Origin: Hevea brasiliensis
Taxonomy: Eukaryota > Streptophyta > Magnoliopsida > Malpighiales > Euphorbiaceae
Reading direction: 5' to 3'
Assembly (NCBI RefSeq): GCF_030052815.1
Contig: NC_079509.1
Coordinates: forward strand, 44,758,750-44,822,749
DNA: 64,000 bases
Positions 1 through 13,100 of this stretch are shown here, in pieces (within the stretch, counting starts at the first letter, position 1; every line of letters starts with the position of its first letter). The position numbers and the translations under genes are program-made. The notes under the pieces were generated by a model, which had not been told where the DNA came from, searched no databases, and saw only the letters and a list, made by a program, of their open reading frames with translations.

Positions 1-718
1 GGACTCCATGGTCAACATTGATTCTACCTGTTGAGGTGAGGGAGTGGTGGTTGTTGCTACATCAAATTATGTCCTCTATTTTGGAAACCTGGTAGTGCTG
101 GCTATATCCTTGCTGAGTGTTTATGGGTTGGTTCTGAGGATTCTGCAAGTTGGACCATGAGAAGTTTGGATGGTTCCTCCATCTAGGGTTGTATGTATTG
201 GAATATGGATTATTCACCTGCCTCTAGTTGAAGTTTCCTCCATTGTTCACATAGTTCAGTTGCTCTATGGAAGGCTTGCTGTAAAGACTACATTCTAAAG
301 TTATATGACCTCCTCCACAGCTATCACAGAATTGATTACTTGCACCTATTACATTAGCCTGCATTCTGTCAAGTATTTTGGTGAGTTGGTCAAACTGGGT
401 GTTAATCATATTAAGGGCATCCAGTTCTAGTACCCCTACTGCTCTTCTTGCATCCCTCCTTTCATTTTACCACTCAAAATTATGGTACGGGACCCTTTCT
501 AGTAATTCTAAAACTTCAGCTACTATTTTCTCCCTAAGGTCTCCTCCTGCAACTGAATCAACTAAACTCCTTGTGGATGGTAGCAAACTATTGTAAAAAT
601 TCTAGACAAGGAGCCAATATTCTATGCTATGGTGGAGAAATTTCCTTTGAAGGTCTTTTTGTATCTCTCCCATGCATCATAGAGTGATTTTCCTTCCTTT
701 TGCCTGAAGGTGTTTAGT
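1..718 (-). pseudogene. A0: Athila-like Ty3/gypsy gag fragment
   Basis: Read on the minus strand this is the C-terminal half of a retrotransposon gag (nucleocapsid precursor). A short open stretch at 224-409 holds a zinc-knuckle-like CDSC-GGGH-ITLEC motif and is followed by the Asn/Tyr/Pro-rich tail. The same tail occurs in the plus-strand gag of A1 near 24770-24880, so the two are relatives in opposite orientation. In-frame stops and frameshifts break the frame, and the N-terminal part is cut off at 718 where a TGTTAG-starting LTR begins. The 3' side leaves the window at base 1. It is an old, inactive copy. Family assignment rests on similarity to A1, whose RT motif is Athila-like. Confidence 0.75.
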
Positions 719-1074
719 TCTGTTAGTTATGTGTGCCCTAGAGCATGCACTAATCTCGTAACTTGTAAGTAACATTGTAAATATTTTAATGGCGATAAAC
801 ATTTCATTTAAATGTTGTGTATATTTAATAAGATATTTATTTGAAATTGTCCATTAGCAATATACTATATATTCTATTCTTATGAGATAAGAATATGAGT
901 GACAGAATATATGAAATATTTACTATAAATCATAGTTCACAGCTGAAGGATATTTTGGTGGGCACATTATATCCAAAGAGCTGTCACTTGATGCACTTGA
1001 ATTGTATAGATGTTTTTAAGCACAATTGTATACTATCTCATAGAATTTAGGTAAGTAATCTCATGCATGGGAGT
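719..1074 (+). mobile_element. C1: 5' part of a Ty1/copia-type LTR
   Basis: Starts TGTTAGTTATGTGTGCCC and resembles the start of the C2 LTR at 38170 (TGTTAGTAGTATGCCC). Both share the later block AAGAATATGAGTGACA and a preceding TCCATT(A/G)..ATAT. It appears to be inserted into the A0 gag at 718. The right limit is uncertain: I place it where sequence resembling an Athila LTR seems to begin (TTGATTTCATTAG, about 1075). No coding part of C1 is visible, and the remainder would lie to the right of the window if A1 is inserted in it. Confidence 0.55.
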
Positions 1075-1254
1075 TGATTTCATTAGTTTTTGTAATTTCT
1101 ATTATCAAGCAGTTAATTCCATGTTTTCTGCATCATTTTAGCCATTTAGGTGAAGCCCCAGAGTATAGGAATGCAAAAGGGAAGCTTGGAGAAGTAAAAA
1201 AAACTCAGAATTTCTACTGATACAAAGTACACGGGCCATGTAAGCCAAGCCACT
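1075..1254 (+). mobile_element. A1: left part of 5' LTR (Athila-like), split by the array
   Basis: Contains TACACGGGCCATGTAAG near 1228, a degenerate copy of the ACACGGGYCGTGTA palindromes found several times at 22340-22560, across the array. This supports one LTR interrupted at 1254/22288. No clean target duplication flanks the array here (CCACT versus GCACA). The exact 5' start is not determined. Confidence 0.45.
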
Positions 1255-1811
1255 TGTAACACTCCTATTAGCATAGCCTAGTATATTTTACTATTCCGGT
1301 GGCCGGTGTCGGTCCAGACAAGTAAGAGAAGTAGAACCACATCTAAGACACCTAGTTAAGCTCTGAACGCAAAAAATTAGTAATTGCCAAATAGTTAAGT
1401 ATAAAGAAGAAAAACAAAGCATAAAAAGTTAAATGAGCCGAGAGTCACAGCGATGGGTAACCTTCTCGGGAAGGACTGCGAGGTCAATTTAAACTCAAAT
1501 TTCGAACCGTAAAATATGACGCCGTGGTCCTTAGGACTATTGCGAACATAGTGAAAAAGAGAAAATCATGAAAAAAAAATTGTTAAGCAAGTCAAATAAT
1601 TAGGTCAGAGATCCGGAAGAAATATTAAATTATTTGCAAACCAGGTCCAATCAGCGAGGGGCAATTTGGTCAATTTACCCCTAGAGCTGACTCCTGACGT
1701 AACTATCTAATAAAATTGGAGAAAAGAAAATTTTGGGATCAAGAATTAAATTAACAAATTAAAGAAAAATAAATGAAAATGGCAAAAAGAAAAAAAGTTG
1801 AAAAAGTGAAA

Positions 1812-1857
1812 AAGTTTATTACATCATGCATGACATCATGCATGATGTAATAAACTT
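1812..1857. promoter_or_regulatory. Perfect 22-bp-arm palindrome in LTR (ATCATGCATGA core)
   Basis: The arms read AAGTTTATTACATCATGCAT-GA, then CA, then the exact reverse complement. Copies with one or two substitutions lie in LTR2 (about 10728-10773), LTR3 (about 16536-16581) and LTR4 (about 19298-19343). A related perfect palindrome is in both G2 LTRs. Its position upstream of the pyrimidine-rich leader-like block suggests a U3 cis element, but function is inferred. Confidence 0.55.
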
Positions 1858-4185
1858 AATAATTAAAAATTTGAAATTTATTGGATAATTGTGAATTAAA
1901 TTAGATTAAAAACACATAAAAAAAAAAAGAAAAAAAAAGGTTTTGTGTTGTCTTCTGCCCTCACCCAAACTGTCTCACTCTTTCCCAAAGCTCCCTCTCA
2001 AAATCCTCTATGAAAGCTCATTTTTGAGCTTGAAGAAACAAAAATTTAGCCATAAAAATTGCAAGTTCCATAACTAAACCTTGTTTGGGCAACTAGAAAG
2101 GAAGATTGATCAAGAAAGTTTGAAAGAAAAGTGAGGGAATTGGGTGGTTGAATTTCAAAGAGAAGGTTAGTAAGCTAAACTTTGAATTTGTAGTTGAATT
2201 ATTGTGTTTATAGTTGAATAAACCTAGAAATTTATTTAAAATGAAAAGAAAACATCTTTGGAGGACTATGTGTGATTTTGGCCAGCCATAGATTTATGAG
2301 AATTTGATGTGTTTTGATTGAATTAAAAGTGTATGTAAGCTTAAATGAGTGTGTATGTAATGTGTATACATTTTAATTTCAAGAATTAAGTTAAGTAGCA
2401 AAGTTAGGGTTTTGGACCGAGGGTTTGGGAGACAAAATTATGAGAATTGGTCAATGGTGTGTTTGACCTTGTTTGAGCTGAAAAATGGTCATATGTGACC
2501 AATTGTGGTATGTTGGAAGTGTGGGAATCAAGTGGAGATTCGGATTTGATATGTTTATTATGCAGGCAGCATGACCAAGGTCCCTTTTAGGGACCAAAAC
2601 TAAAAATTTACCAACCTAATTGGTGTGAGGCCAATTGGGAATAAAACTAGACACAAAATGACACATTTTTCATTGAGGAATTATGCCCAGAAAGTGACCA
2701 TAGCACAGTGAACAAATTGGCCAAATCCGGAATTGGGTGTTCTGCCTTGTACAAAAATGACCAAATAAATAGTGTTTGTTCATTTGTCCATAACTTAGGC
2801 TAGGCAGGTCCAAATGACTTGAAATTTTACCAATTAAAAGCTGAGATATAGACCTACAACTTTTATGAAGAACAAAAACCCAAATTATGCCATTAACCAA
2901 GTCATTTAGCCACCCAAATTTAGTGACCTAAAATTGCTAGAACCAGTTTTGGTGCCCAGAAAATCTAGGTTAGGCCAATCCGGCTAGCCATGTTCAAATG
3001 GCTATAACTTGAGCTACAAAACTCCAAATGGAGTGATTCAAAAAGGGAAATAAATTTAAGACAATAAGGAACAACTTCTAAGAGAAAACTTCACCAAAAT
3101 CTAATAGAAACATGACCAATGGAGCAGTGCAAAATAGGTCACCAAAACTAAAAATTTGAAAGTTTGCCTAAAAGACTTAAGTTTTGAGAAAATGACCAAA
3201 ACCAACAAGTTAGGTAACCAAAATGTGGTATGTGGGTATAATTGGATTTCCCATACCTATTAAGCATAAGAAAGTCAATATTTTGACTTGAATAGTATCA
3301 TGAATAGTAACCTCAACATAAAAATTTTCAAGAATGTAAGTTTAAGAATATTTGTGCTAGAATTGAACATATATAAATTAATTATTGGAATTATTGTGAG
3401 ATAAGATATTGAGTAACTATAAAATTTGTGTTTCAGCTGAAAAGGCCTGGAAAATGATAAGGCAAACTGAGTTAAGGCCTAGAGGCGACTCACATCAGGT
3501 TTGTGCACAACAAACTTAAAATTCTTTATTTCTACTTGACAATTCTTAAAATAAATATTGTGAATAATTTTAATTATTATGGCTTTGAAAATATTATTTG
3601 AAAAATAGTGTGTTGCCTACTTTGTAAATAAAAAGTTTGGAAAGAAATATGATCTGTGAATTGTATGAAATGTTTGAATAACTTGATTTAAATTTTTTTT
3701 TTAAATTCACACTTGGCATGGCAATATCACTATGTTCCTCCTCCATTTATGGGGTGAGTATATTCCACCCTCTTTGGCTTTCTAGTCAAGAGGTGAGTTT
3801 GGATGAGTACTCATTAGCTAGCTAGCCACCTCCCTCATTGATTTCGATTAGTGGGGTGAGTTTGTCTTGTCGTGGTGTACAACACGGCATGTTTTGAAAT
3901 TTTATGTCATGGCCTAAGTTGTGTTATTGATTGGCAACACTATGATTATTAAATTGTTCAATCAAATTTGCGTTATATTAAGCTTTGAAAATTATGATTT
4001 GCTATAAATGTGATTTGAAAAATTGTGAAATGTGATTGTGAGATTTTTGAATTATAAATTGTTTATAAATGTTTTAAATTACACATTTTGTATTTTATTG
4101 TGCACCACTAAGTATTTTTATACTCAACGATAGCTTTCTTTGCTGTCACAGATAGAGACAAGGAAAAAGCAGTAGAGTGAGCTAC

Positions 4186-7100
4186 TGTGACACCCCTTAC
4201 CCGACTACAGTGTAGCCGAGCAAGTTATGCCACTCAGTGTGCCGAGCACTCTATTTTATCTTAATTCATTTTTATTCTTCCTTTTGAATATAACTTGTGA
4301 AATATAATTTATTTAAGCCATTTATCGAAATTATAATTTATTTAAGGTTCCGAAAATTTTAAAGAAAATCCGGCGGAGTACCGGCTAAAAATGGAGAAAA
4401 CAGTTCTTCGGAACCTGTGAAAAACACTTCCAATATTCATATATTCGTATTCAATTACTCTCAAACTCCAATAATCATCATCTCAACATTTGTCAACCAT
4501 TCATTTCTCAATTTCAATTTTCAATCATTCCTGATACTTAATTTTCGTATTTTCTTTAATAATCAGTTCAATCACAGTTATACTTTTTCATGCCCAAGTA
4601 ACCTATCTTTGGGCGATGGATGGATAACGGGTCGTTGGCCTTTGGACACCGCGGTGCCTTGGGCCGTCATACCATGGGACAGAGCGTCAACCACGTATCA
4701 CGATCGGTATGGCTAAAAAGCCATGATATCACATAATTGGCATAAAAGCCATGAATACGGGCATAAAAGCCATGAATACGGGCATAAAGCCATGAATACA
4801 GGCATAAAGCCTTTCCTTTCGCAGTACTGCTAAAACAATACCCTATTGGCATGCCAATCTATCCAAACCAATCACATTAGGCCTACTAGGGCATTTTGCA
4901 CTTTTAAGTTTCACAATTTTTGAATTTCAAGTTTTCATGTCACTATTCATTTCATTAGTCAACTAAAATGTTGACTTTTGCATAAACAATAGGTACATTA
5001 GTTTTAGTACTCCCAACATACCACATTTTGTATTCAAAACTTGTTGGTTTTAGTCACTTTCTCAAAGCTTAGGTCATTTTGGCAAAATTGCCAATTTTTT
5101 GGTTTTGGTGTCACTATTCACCTCATTGGTCAATAAAAATGTTGACTTTTGGATAGAAAATAGGTGTATTGGTTTTAACACCCCAAACATACCATATTTT
5201 GTATTTAAAACTTGTTGGAAGTGATTACCATTACCATTTCTAGGCTTAAACCAAGGGAAACAAAATTTTCGGTTTTTGAAGCTTAATTTTACTATTCCAT
5301 TAAGCACTGTTACAGTGGGAATTTGAAGAAATGGTAAACATGAAAGTTGTTCCTTATTTTGTCTAGTTGAATTTCTTTTTTTGAATCACTCCATTTGGAG
5401 TTTTGTAGCTCAAGTTATGGCCAAAATAAGTTTAATGTTCAGTCTGCATTCTGCTGAAATTTTGGGTTTTTGGCAGATTTTGGTCCAAATTTGGTCAGTA
5501 ATTTGATCAAGTTAAGTTCATAATTTGGTCTAACTTTCTTCATATGAAATGTTCTACTATGCCTTAGGTTTCCATCGGTTCAAGAATCGCCTAAATCCGA
5601 GTTTTCTAGAGAGAGTTATAGCCATCCAAACATTACTGTTCAAATGTAAATCTGCAGAGTTGCAGGTTTGATAACTCAACTTTGTTCAATAATTTGAATG
5701 AGTTAATGGAATAATTTGGGGTAGGTTTCTTCATGAAAGTTGTTTTTCTATATCCTATCTTGTTGCTGTAAAAATTTCAGGTCAATTTGACCACTCTACA
5801 GTGAGTTATGGCCAAATGAACAGTTACTGTTCATTTGGTCATTTCTGCAGGGGCTGTTTGCAGGGTATCCGGATTGGGGCCAAGTTTTGGTCCTCTTGCT
5901 TTGGTTTTTTGGGCATGGTTTCTTCAGCAAAAATGTGCAATTATAAGCCTAGTTTCATGTACAATTGGCCAAACATCAATTGGACCTACACAGCCAAAGT
6001 TATGGCAGTGCAAGTGGACTGAATTTTCAGTCCCTCTGCTGCTGTCCTAGGGCAGCCTACAACTTCACTTTGCAATCCTATTTTTCAGTCCATAATATGG
6101 TCAACTTACCTAAAATGGTCACTAATTGACCATTAAAATGTGCTCTAACAATTTCATAAGCCAAATCAATTTTTCACTTCTCAAAACCCTAATGTCCAAT
6201 TCAATTTGCCCATAAACCTCAATTAGCACACTAGTTCAACATCCATGCATATTCATACCTTAAACATCATTTCTATCCACTCTAAATTCATTAAAACAAT
6301 CAAACTCATCCTTCCTTAGGGCTGCCAAAAATTCAAGGGATGCATACACTTAACTTTTATTCATTTAATTTACAATTTCTCACTTATTTCAAGCTTCTAA
6401 CATGGAATCAAAGAAGTATATATATAAGTAGGCACTAACCTCACTTTAACCTCTTGTAGGGCAGATTTCTCCAAGTTAAATCTTCATTTTCTTGTACTCT
6501 CTTGGCTGCCAAACACTTCCTCTAGGTCAAAGGATTCATTTTAGTGTTGGGGTCTTGAGGAAATATGGTGAGGAAGCATGAGAAATGAAGCTTTTGTTTG
6601 AAAATCAATGGAGGGAGAAGAGGGAGAGATTCACGTTTTGGCTGAAGAAGAAGAAGAAGGAAACAGCAGAATTTTGAGTCCATTTGTCTCTTTTAATTGT
6701 TTAAAAAAAGACTTATTGAATGGTGATTGGTGGAGGGTATGTAAATGACATCATGTGATGTCATTATCCCTAATTTCCTTCATTTTTCTTTTCTTTTCTT
6801 TTCTACCACATTTCAATTCAATTTTTAGCAATATTTCTTCATATTTTATGTCATATTAATTATTTACTTAACTGGACAAGTCGGCCAAAAATCACCTCTG
6901 AAGGTGAAATGACCAAAATGCCCTCCGTTTGGCTGAACGGGTCAAAATTGTCTGTCTGGAATTGAAAAAATTTTTCTAAATATTTTCTTGGCATTCTAAT
7001 GCCATAGGAACCTCAATGATCCTTCTCTGGAGTCCCAATAATTATTTTATAATTTTTCCCCCGGGTTTAGGGCTCCTCGTTGCGAGAACCGCAACTTACC

Positions 7101-7309
7101 TCTGGTTACCCATCGCTTGGGCACCGGCTCTTTTGACTTAACTGTATTTTATTTCTAAAATTTTTAATAAATTTTTCTCATTAATATTTGAGTTAATTTT
7201 GGTTTCTCACTTAAGTTTAAATATTTTTCCGGACGTTCTAGCTGTCCGGACCGACACCTCGATCACGAGCGATGAAGCGGTGCGGAATTTACTCTGGGAG
7301 GATGTGACA
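4186..7309 (-). mobile_element. Solo LTR of an E-related Ty3/gypsy family
   Basis: 3,124 bp from TGTGACACCCCTTACCCG to GGATGTGACA with no internal region. It is flanked by a perfect duplication GCTAC (4181-4185 and 7310-7314). LTR sense is minus, judged by similarity to the left LTR of E (27315-30371), whose plus strand also starts TGTGACACCCCTTACCCG. LTR2 at 13080-13090 shows the uninterrupted site (GAGCTACTAATTG). No open frame in it resembles a protein. A solo LTR is the usual product of recombination between the two LTRs of a full element. Confidence 0.92.
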
Positions 7310-7923
7310 GCTACTGATTGTTAGGACTTCACTGATCTTTTTGTACGGGTATTTATTTAAACCCTTGTAGTTATTTGATATAAATATTGTAATATCATAT
7401 ATATTAATGTAATGTTGAGTAGTTGTACAGTAAATTGTAATATTGTTATTTGGATTTTTTTTTGTAAATTAAGATCTGTATATGTAAATTAAATTTTAAA
7501 TGCAATGTGAATGAATTTGTGAAGTATTTTGAGATGACAAATTTTTGGTTGAGTTGTAGAATTGAATTAAATTGTGTTGACTTGAGTTGAATTGGGTTGG
7601 GAGTTGTGGAAAGAAGTATTGGAAATATTTTTACTGCTTTTTGAAGAACTATTTTCTCAAAATACAAACGGTACTCTGCCGAAATTTTTCCAAAATTTGC
7701 GAACAAATAAAAGTGGACAAAAATTTTTACTATTTTTGAAACTTCAATTAAATGTTTTTAATTCCTACTAAAATACTCACCACTTCCAAGAAGAAAGAAA
7801 ATGGTTTTAAAATCCCTTGTAGGGTACTTAATGAGTTATCAGTAGGCGAAATTCAGTAGTTCATTAGGTATTCTACGGGATCATATTATGCCTTATAGAG
7901 GGGTAAGGTGTGACATGTTTTAG

Positions 7924-7935
7924 TGGTATCAGAGC
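7924..7935 (+). other. Primer binding site, unit 1 (tRNA-iMet)
   Basis: TGGTATCAGAGC is complementary to the 3' end of plant initiator-Met tRNA. It lies 8 bases (TGTTTTAG) after the LTR1 end at 7915. Confidence 0.9.
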
Positions 7936-8104
7936 ATGGTTTTGCAATGAATTTTGACTATGTATGTGAATATTTCTTTGATAAGTACAACTACTCAAAT
8001 ATCTTTAATTGACACATATGACATATTTACATCATGAATATGCACTAACGGAGGTCAACCTACTTCTATTTGATCTCAGGAAGTAGAAATTTTTTAGAAA
8101 CAGA

Positions 8105-9383
8105 ATGGAAGAGGGAGATCATTCTGTAGAGCAATCTATCAAGGCTGAGGTCTAAGGGGAAGCCCCAGCACTCCAGAACGTGAGTGGGTCAGCCACTCCA
8201 GCTCTTACTCCAGCATCGCAATTTTCTGCTTAGTTTGCACAGCAGATGGCTGTGCTTTTCCAACAAATGATGGGAAATGTGCCACCTCAAGCTCATATGC
8301 AAACACCTGCAGCACAATCACAGCCCTTGGCTCGGCAATTTGGGGCCACCAAGTTTAAGGGCACTGTGGATCCACTAGAGGTAGAACAGTGGTTAGAGAG
8401 AATGGAACAGGTTTTCAGAAAGTTGCAGTGTGTAGAAGAGCTAAAGTTCGAGTACTCTGTTTCTCTATTGCAAGGGGATGCATATGAATGGTGGAAGACC
8501 GTACCCCACAGCCTGGTTGAGCCACCTATGTTGACCTGGTCAGACTTTTTGAGGGAGTTTCAACAGAAGTGGGTCCCTAATGCTTATGTGGATATGAAGT
8601 TACAAGAATTCTTAAGCTTGAAGCAAGGAGGTAGAACAATAGCAGAGTATGAGTGGGATTTCTCTCGACCAAGCCACTATGTCGGAAGTTTGGTCACCAC
8701 CCCCAGAGACCGGTGTAAGAGGTTTGAGGCTGGGTTGAAGCCTAGCTTGAGAATGCAAGTGGTAGGGTTTCGACACCAAAATTTTTTTGAATTGATTTCA
8801 CAAGCCCTAGAACTGAAAAGGATAGAATCAGAAGGGGTAGTGAAAAAGAGTACAGAAGAGAAAGAGATAAAAAAAAAAAGCTACTGGTCAAACTACAGAA
8901 AGTAATTCGAGGAAGAGAAAACATTTTGGAGGATCTAGCTCACGCGAATCAGGTAGAGGTTGATCTTCTGGACAAAAACCGCCCCGATCCGATCAGCAAA
9001 CTCAGCAGACACACAGAAATACTCTGTCGGATCAACTTTGTGAGACTTATGGTAAATCACATAGTGGAGTATGTTATAGAGCTACAAGAGCATGTTTTAA
9101 TTGTGGAGGGACTGGTCATTTTATTAAGGATTGCGTAAGTCCATGCCGTTAAGGATCATTTACCATGTCAAAAGGATCTGCCCAAGTTTCTACCCCAATG
9201 TGTTCAACAGCAGTTGGTAGAGGCAGAGGTAGGGGTAATACACCTAGAAGTCAGCGTACTGTGAATCAACCAGGACAAGGTGATGCTCCAGCTAGAGTAT
9301 ACACTATGCGAAAGAGGGACGAGGATGAGACTTCTAACATTGTGGCTGGTATTTTCTCAATTCTTAATTAAGATATGCATATG
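8105..9383 (+). pseudogene. gag: Array unit 1 gag plus protease stub
   Basis: Structural polyprotein remnant. The likely start is the ATG at 8105, in frame with the long open stretch 8246-8905 but separated by two stops. 8246-8905 (219 codons) is a retrotransposon gag domain: FKGTVDPLE, WLERMEQVF, YEWWKT, the 'EF..KW' block and RDRCKRFEAGL are visible. After frameshifts near 8900-9070 the zinc knuckle CFNC-GGTGH-FIKDC lies at about 9090-9135, then an RGRGRG linker and the conserved TMRKRDEDET segment that begins the protease. Coding similarity stops at about 9383, a few codons after a TAA and before the catalytic Asp-containing motif seen in G1, G2 and E. So particles, if made, would need protease and pol from another element. 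The present copy cannot make full gag. Confidence 0.85.
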
Positions 9384-10149
9384 TGTACAAATCAATTTGG
9401 ATGTGTTAGTAATTAGCCTTTTAGGATAAGAATTACGATAATAAGCGTGATTGGAATTAATTTTGAAAAAGTTTCTAGTGAGAGACATCTCCTAGACTAC
9501 AATAAACTATAAAGTTAATTAGTAAGCCTAATTAAGTAAGGTAAGAGGACCTAACAGTAAGTTATAGGAATATAGTTATCATAGATGCGGGTAAAGGCAT
9601 TGTGGCTGATAGATGTCAGTGGGTACCATAATCAAAATAAGTTTAAGATATTAGTGGATTTGGAAAAAAGAAAAAGTTAAGTTATGGAATAAAAAAAAAA
9701 AAGAGATTACAAAGGAAAATAATTGATAAAGCAACAGTAAGAAAAGATTATGATTGTACAAACAAATTAAACGTTACGTGAGATTGTTAGAAGTCTTACA
9801 CAGACTCAAAGGAATGAAGATTATAAGATTATGCAAAAAGGAGAAAGACTAAGTTCTGATTATCTAGGATCACGCGAGGTCCTAGAAAAAAGGAAGTGGA
9901 TTCGTTAGCACATAGATTTGTTTACCCTTAGAATTGAAATGAATTCAAAATTAACTTATGACAGAAGCTCATAAGGAACTTGGTACACGAGGTGAGTAAT
10001 CGATATGTAAATATTATTAGTTAAAGTGCTACAGACCATCATTCCGACAATGAGGCTACATGGAAATGTGAGAAAAAAAATGAGAAAATAACACTTATGA
10101 CTAATTGAGGACAGATAGTGGGCAGAATTTCGAGGAGGAAATTTCAATT
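9384..10149 (+). other. Unit 1 non-coding tail replacing pol
   Basis: About 770 bp, AT-rich, with no protein similarity I can see in either strand. The same sequence follows the gag remnant in units 2 and 3 (15159-15966, 17920-18728), so it was part of the ancestral short element. The last part (GGGCAGAATTTCGAGGAGGAAATTTC, 10111-10146) matches the typical sequence just before a gypsy polypurine tract and has a counterpart in G1 and G2. Confidence 0.7.
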
Positions 10150-10163
10150 AAGGGGGGGAGAAC
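10150..10163 (+). other. Polypurine tract, unit 1
   Basis: AAGGGGGGGAGAAC lies directly before TGTAACACCCC of LTR2. Counterparts are at 15967-15980 and 18729-18742. Confidence 0.85.
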
Positions 10164-13100
10164 TGTAACACCCCTATTGGTATAGCCTGGTATATTTTAC
10201 TATTCTGGTGACCGGTGTCGGTCTGGACAAGTAAGAGAAGTAGAACCATGTCTAAGACACCTAGTTAAGCTCTGAATGCAAATAATTAGTAATTGCCAAA
10301 TAGTTAAGTATAAAGAAGAAAAACAAAGCATAAAAAGTTAAATGAGCCGAGAGTCACAGCGACGGGTGACCTTCTCGGGAAGGACTGCGAGGTCTATTTA
10401 AACTCAAATTTCGACCATAAAATGTGACGTCGCGGTCCTTAGGACTATTGTGAACATAGTGAAAAAGAGAAAATCACGAAAAAGAATTGTTAAGCAGGTC
10501 AAATAATTAGGTTAGAGATCCAGAAGAAATATTAAATTATTTGCAAACCGGGTCGAACCGGCGAGGGGCAATTTGCTCAATTGACCCCTAAAGCTGACTC
10601 CTGACCTAACTGTCTAATAAAATTGGAGAAAAGAAAATTTTGGGATCAAAAATTAAATTAAAGAACTAAAGAAAAATAAATGAAAAATGAAAAAAGAAAA
10701 AAGTTGAAACAGTGAAAAAGTTTATTACATCATGCATGACATTATGCATGATGTAATAAACTTAATAATTTAAAATTTAAAATTTATTGGATAATTGTGA
10801 ATTAAATTAGATTAAAAACACATAAAAAGAAAAGAAAAAAAAAAGGTTTTATGCTGTCTTCTTCCCTCACCCAAACTGTCTCTCTCTCTCCCAATGCTCC
10901 CTCTCAAAATCCTCCATGAAAGCTCATTTTTGAGCTTGAAGAAACAAAAATTTAGCCATAGAAATTGCAAGTTCCATAATTAAACCTTGTTTGGGCAACT
11001 AGAAAGGAAGATTGATCAAGAAAGTTTGAAAGAAAAGTGAAGGAATTGGGTGGTTGAATTTCAAAGAGAAGGTTAGTAAGCTAAACTTTGAATTTCTAGT
11101 TGAATTATTGTGTTTATAGTTGAATAAACCTAGAAATATATTTAAAATGAAAAGAAAACATCTTTGGAGGACTATTTGTGATTTTTGCCAACCATAGATT
11201 TATGAGAATTTAATGTGTTTTGATTGAATTAAAAGTGTATGTAAGCTTAAATGAGTGTGTAGGTAATGTGTATACATTTTAATTTCAAAAATTAAGTCAA
11301 GTAGCAAAGTTAGGGTTTTGGACCTAGGGTTTGGGAGACAAAATTTTGAGAATTGGTCAAATGGTATGTTTGATCTTGTTTGAGCTGAAAAATGGTCATA
11401 TGTGACCAATTGTGGTATGTTGGAAGTGTAGGAATCAAGTGGAGATTCGGATTGGATATGGTCATTTTGCAAGCAGCATGACCAAGGCCCCTTTTAGGGA
11501 CCAAAAATAAAAATTTACCAACCCAATTAGTGTGAGGCCAATTGGGAATGAAACTAGACACAAAATGACACATTTTTCATTGAGGAATTATGCCCAGAAA
11601 GTAACCATAGCATAGTGAACAAATTGGCCAAATCTGGAATTAGGTGTTCTGCCCTATACAAAAATGACTAAATAAACAGTGTTTGTTCATTTGTCCATAA
11701 ACTTGGGCTAAGTAGGTCCAAATGATCTGAAATTTTACCAGTAGGAAGCTGAGATATAGGCCTACAACTTTTATGGAGAACAAAAATCCAAATTATGCCC
11801 TTAACCAAGTCATTGAGCCACCCAAATTTAGTGACCTAAAACTGCCAGAACCAGTTTTGGTTCCCAGAAAATCTAGGCTAGGCCAATCTGGCCAGCCATA
11901 TTGGCCTAGCCATGTTCAAATGGCTAAAACTTGAGCTACAAAACTCCAAATGGAGTGATTCAAAAAGGGAAATAAATTTAAGACAATAAGGAACAACTTC
12001 TACGAAGAAAACTTAGCCAAATTCTAACATAAACATGACCAATGGAACAGTGCAAAATAGGTCACCAAAATTAAAAATTTGAAAGTTTGCCTAAAAGACT
12101 TAAGTTTTGAGAAAATGACCAAAACCAATAAGTTAGGTAACTAAAATATAGTATGTGGGTATAATTGGATTTCCCATACCTATTAAGCTTAAGAAAGTCA
12201 ATATTTTGACTTTCAATAGTACCATGAATAGTAACCTCAACATGAAAATTTTCAAAAATGTAAGTTTAAGCATATTGGTGCTAGAATTGAACATATATAA
12301 ATTAATTATTGGAATTATTATGAGATAAGATACTAAAACACTATAAAATTTGTGTTTCAGCTGAAAAAGACCTGGAAAATAATAGGGCAAACTGAGTTAA
12401 GGCCTAGAGGTGACTCACATCAGGTTTGTACACAACAAACTTAAAATTCTTTGTTTCTACTTGACAATTCTTAAAATAAATATTGTGAATAATTTTAATT
12501 ATTATGGCTTTGAAAATATTATTTGAAAAATAGTGTGTTGCCTACTTTGTAAATAAAAAGTTTGGAAAGAAATATGATTTGTGAATTGTATGAAATGTTT
12601 GAATAACTTGATTTAAATTATTTTTTTTAATTCACACTTGGCATGGCAATATCACTATGTTCCTCCTTCATTTATGGGGTGAGTATATTCCACCCTCTTT
12701 GGCTTTCCAGTCAGGAGGTGAGTTTGGATGAGTACTCATTAGCTAGCTAGCCACCTCCCTCATTGATTTCGATTAGTGGGGTGAGTTTGCCTTGTCGTTG
12801 TGTACAACACGACATGTTTGGAAATTTTGTGTCATAGCCTAAGTTGTGTTATTGATTGGCAACACTATGATTATTAAATTGTGTGATCAAATTTGCGTTA
12901 TATTAAGCTTTGAAAATTATGATTTGCTAGAAATGTGATTGTGAGATTTTTGAATTACAAATTGTTCGTAAATGTTTTATATTACACAATTTGTATTTTA
13001 TTGTGCACCACTAAGTATTTTTATACTCAGCGATAGCTTTCTTTGCTGTCACAGATAGAGACAAGGAAAAAGCAGTAGAGTGAGCTACTAATTGTTAGAA

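Larger units (their letters stand above)
1255..7915 (+). repeat. Array LTR1 (interrupted by solo LTR 4186-7309)
   Basis: Begins TGTAACACTCCTATTAGC and ends GGTAAGGTGTGACA, followed 8 bases later by a primer site. After removal of the inserted solo LTR and one GCTAC it is about 3,532 bp, matching LTR2 (3,530 bp). It contains a 22-bp-arm palindrome (1812-1857), a pyrimidine-rich block (1953-2000), and GCACCACTAAGTATTTTTATACTC (near 4104), a block shared by all gypsy LTRs here. Confidence 0.9.

Noticed and set aside
7921..7940. tRNA gene signal at TGGTATCAGAGC sites
   Set aside because: Only the 12-13 nt primer-site complement is present. No cloverleaf or A/B boxes surround it.
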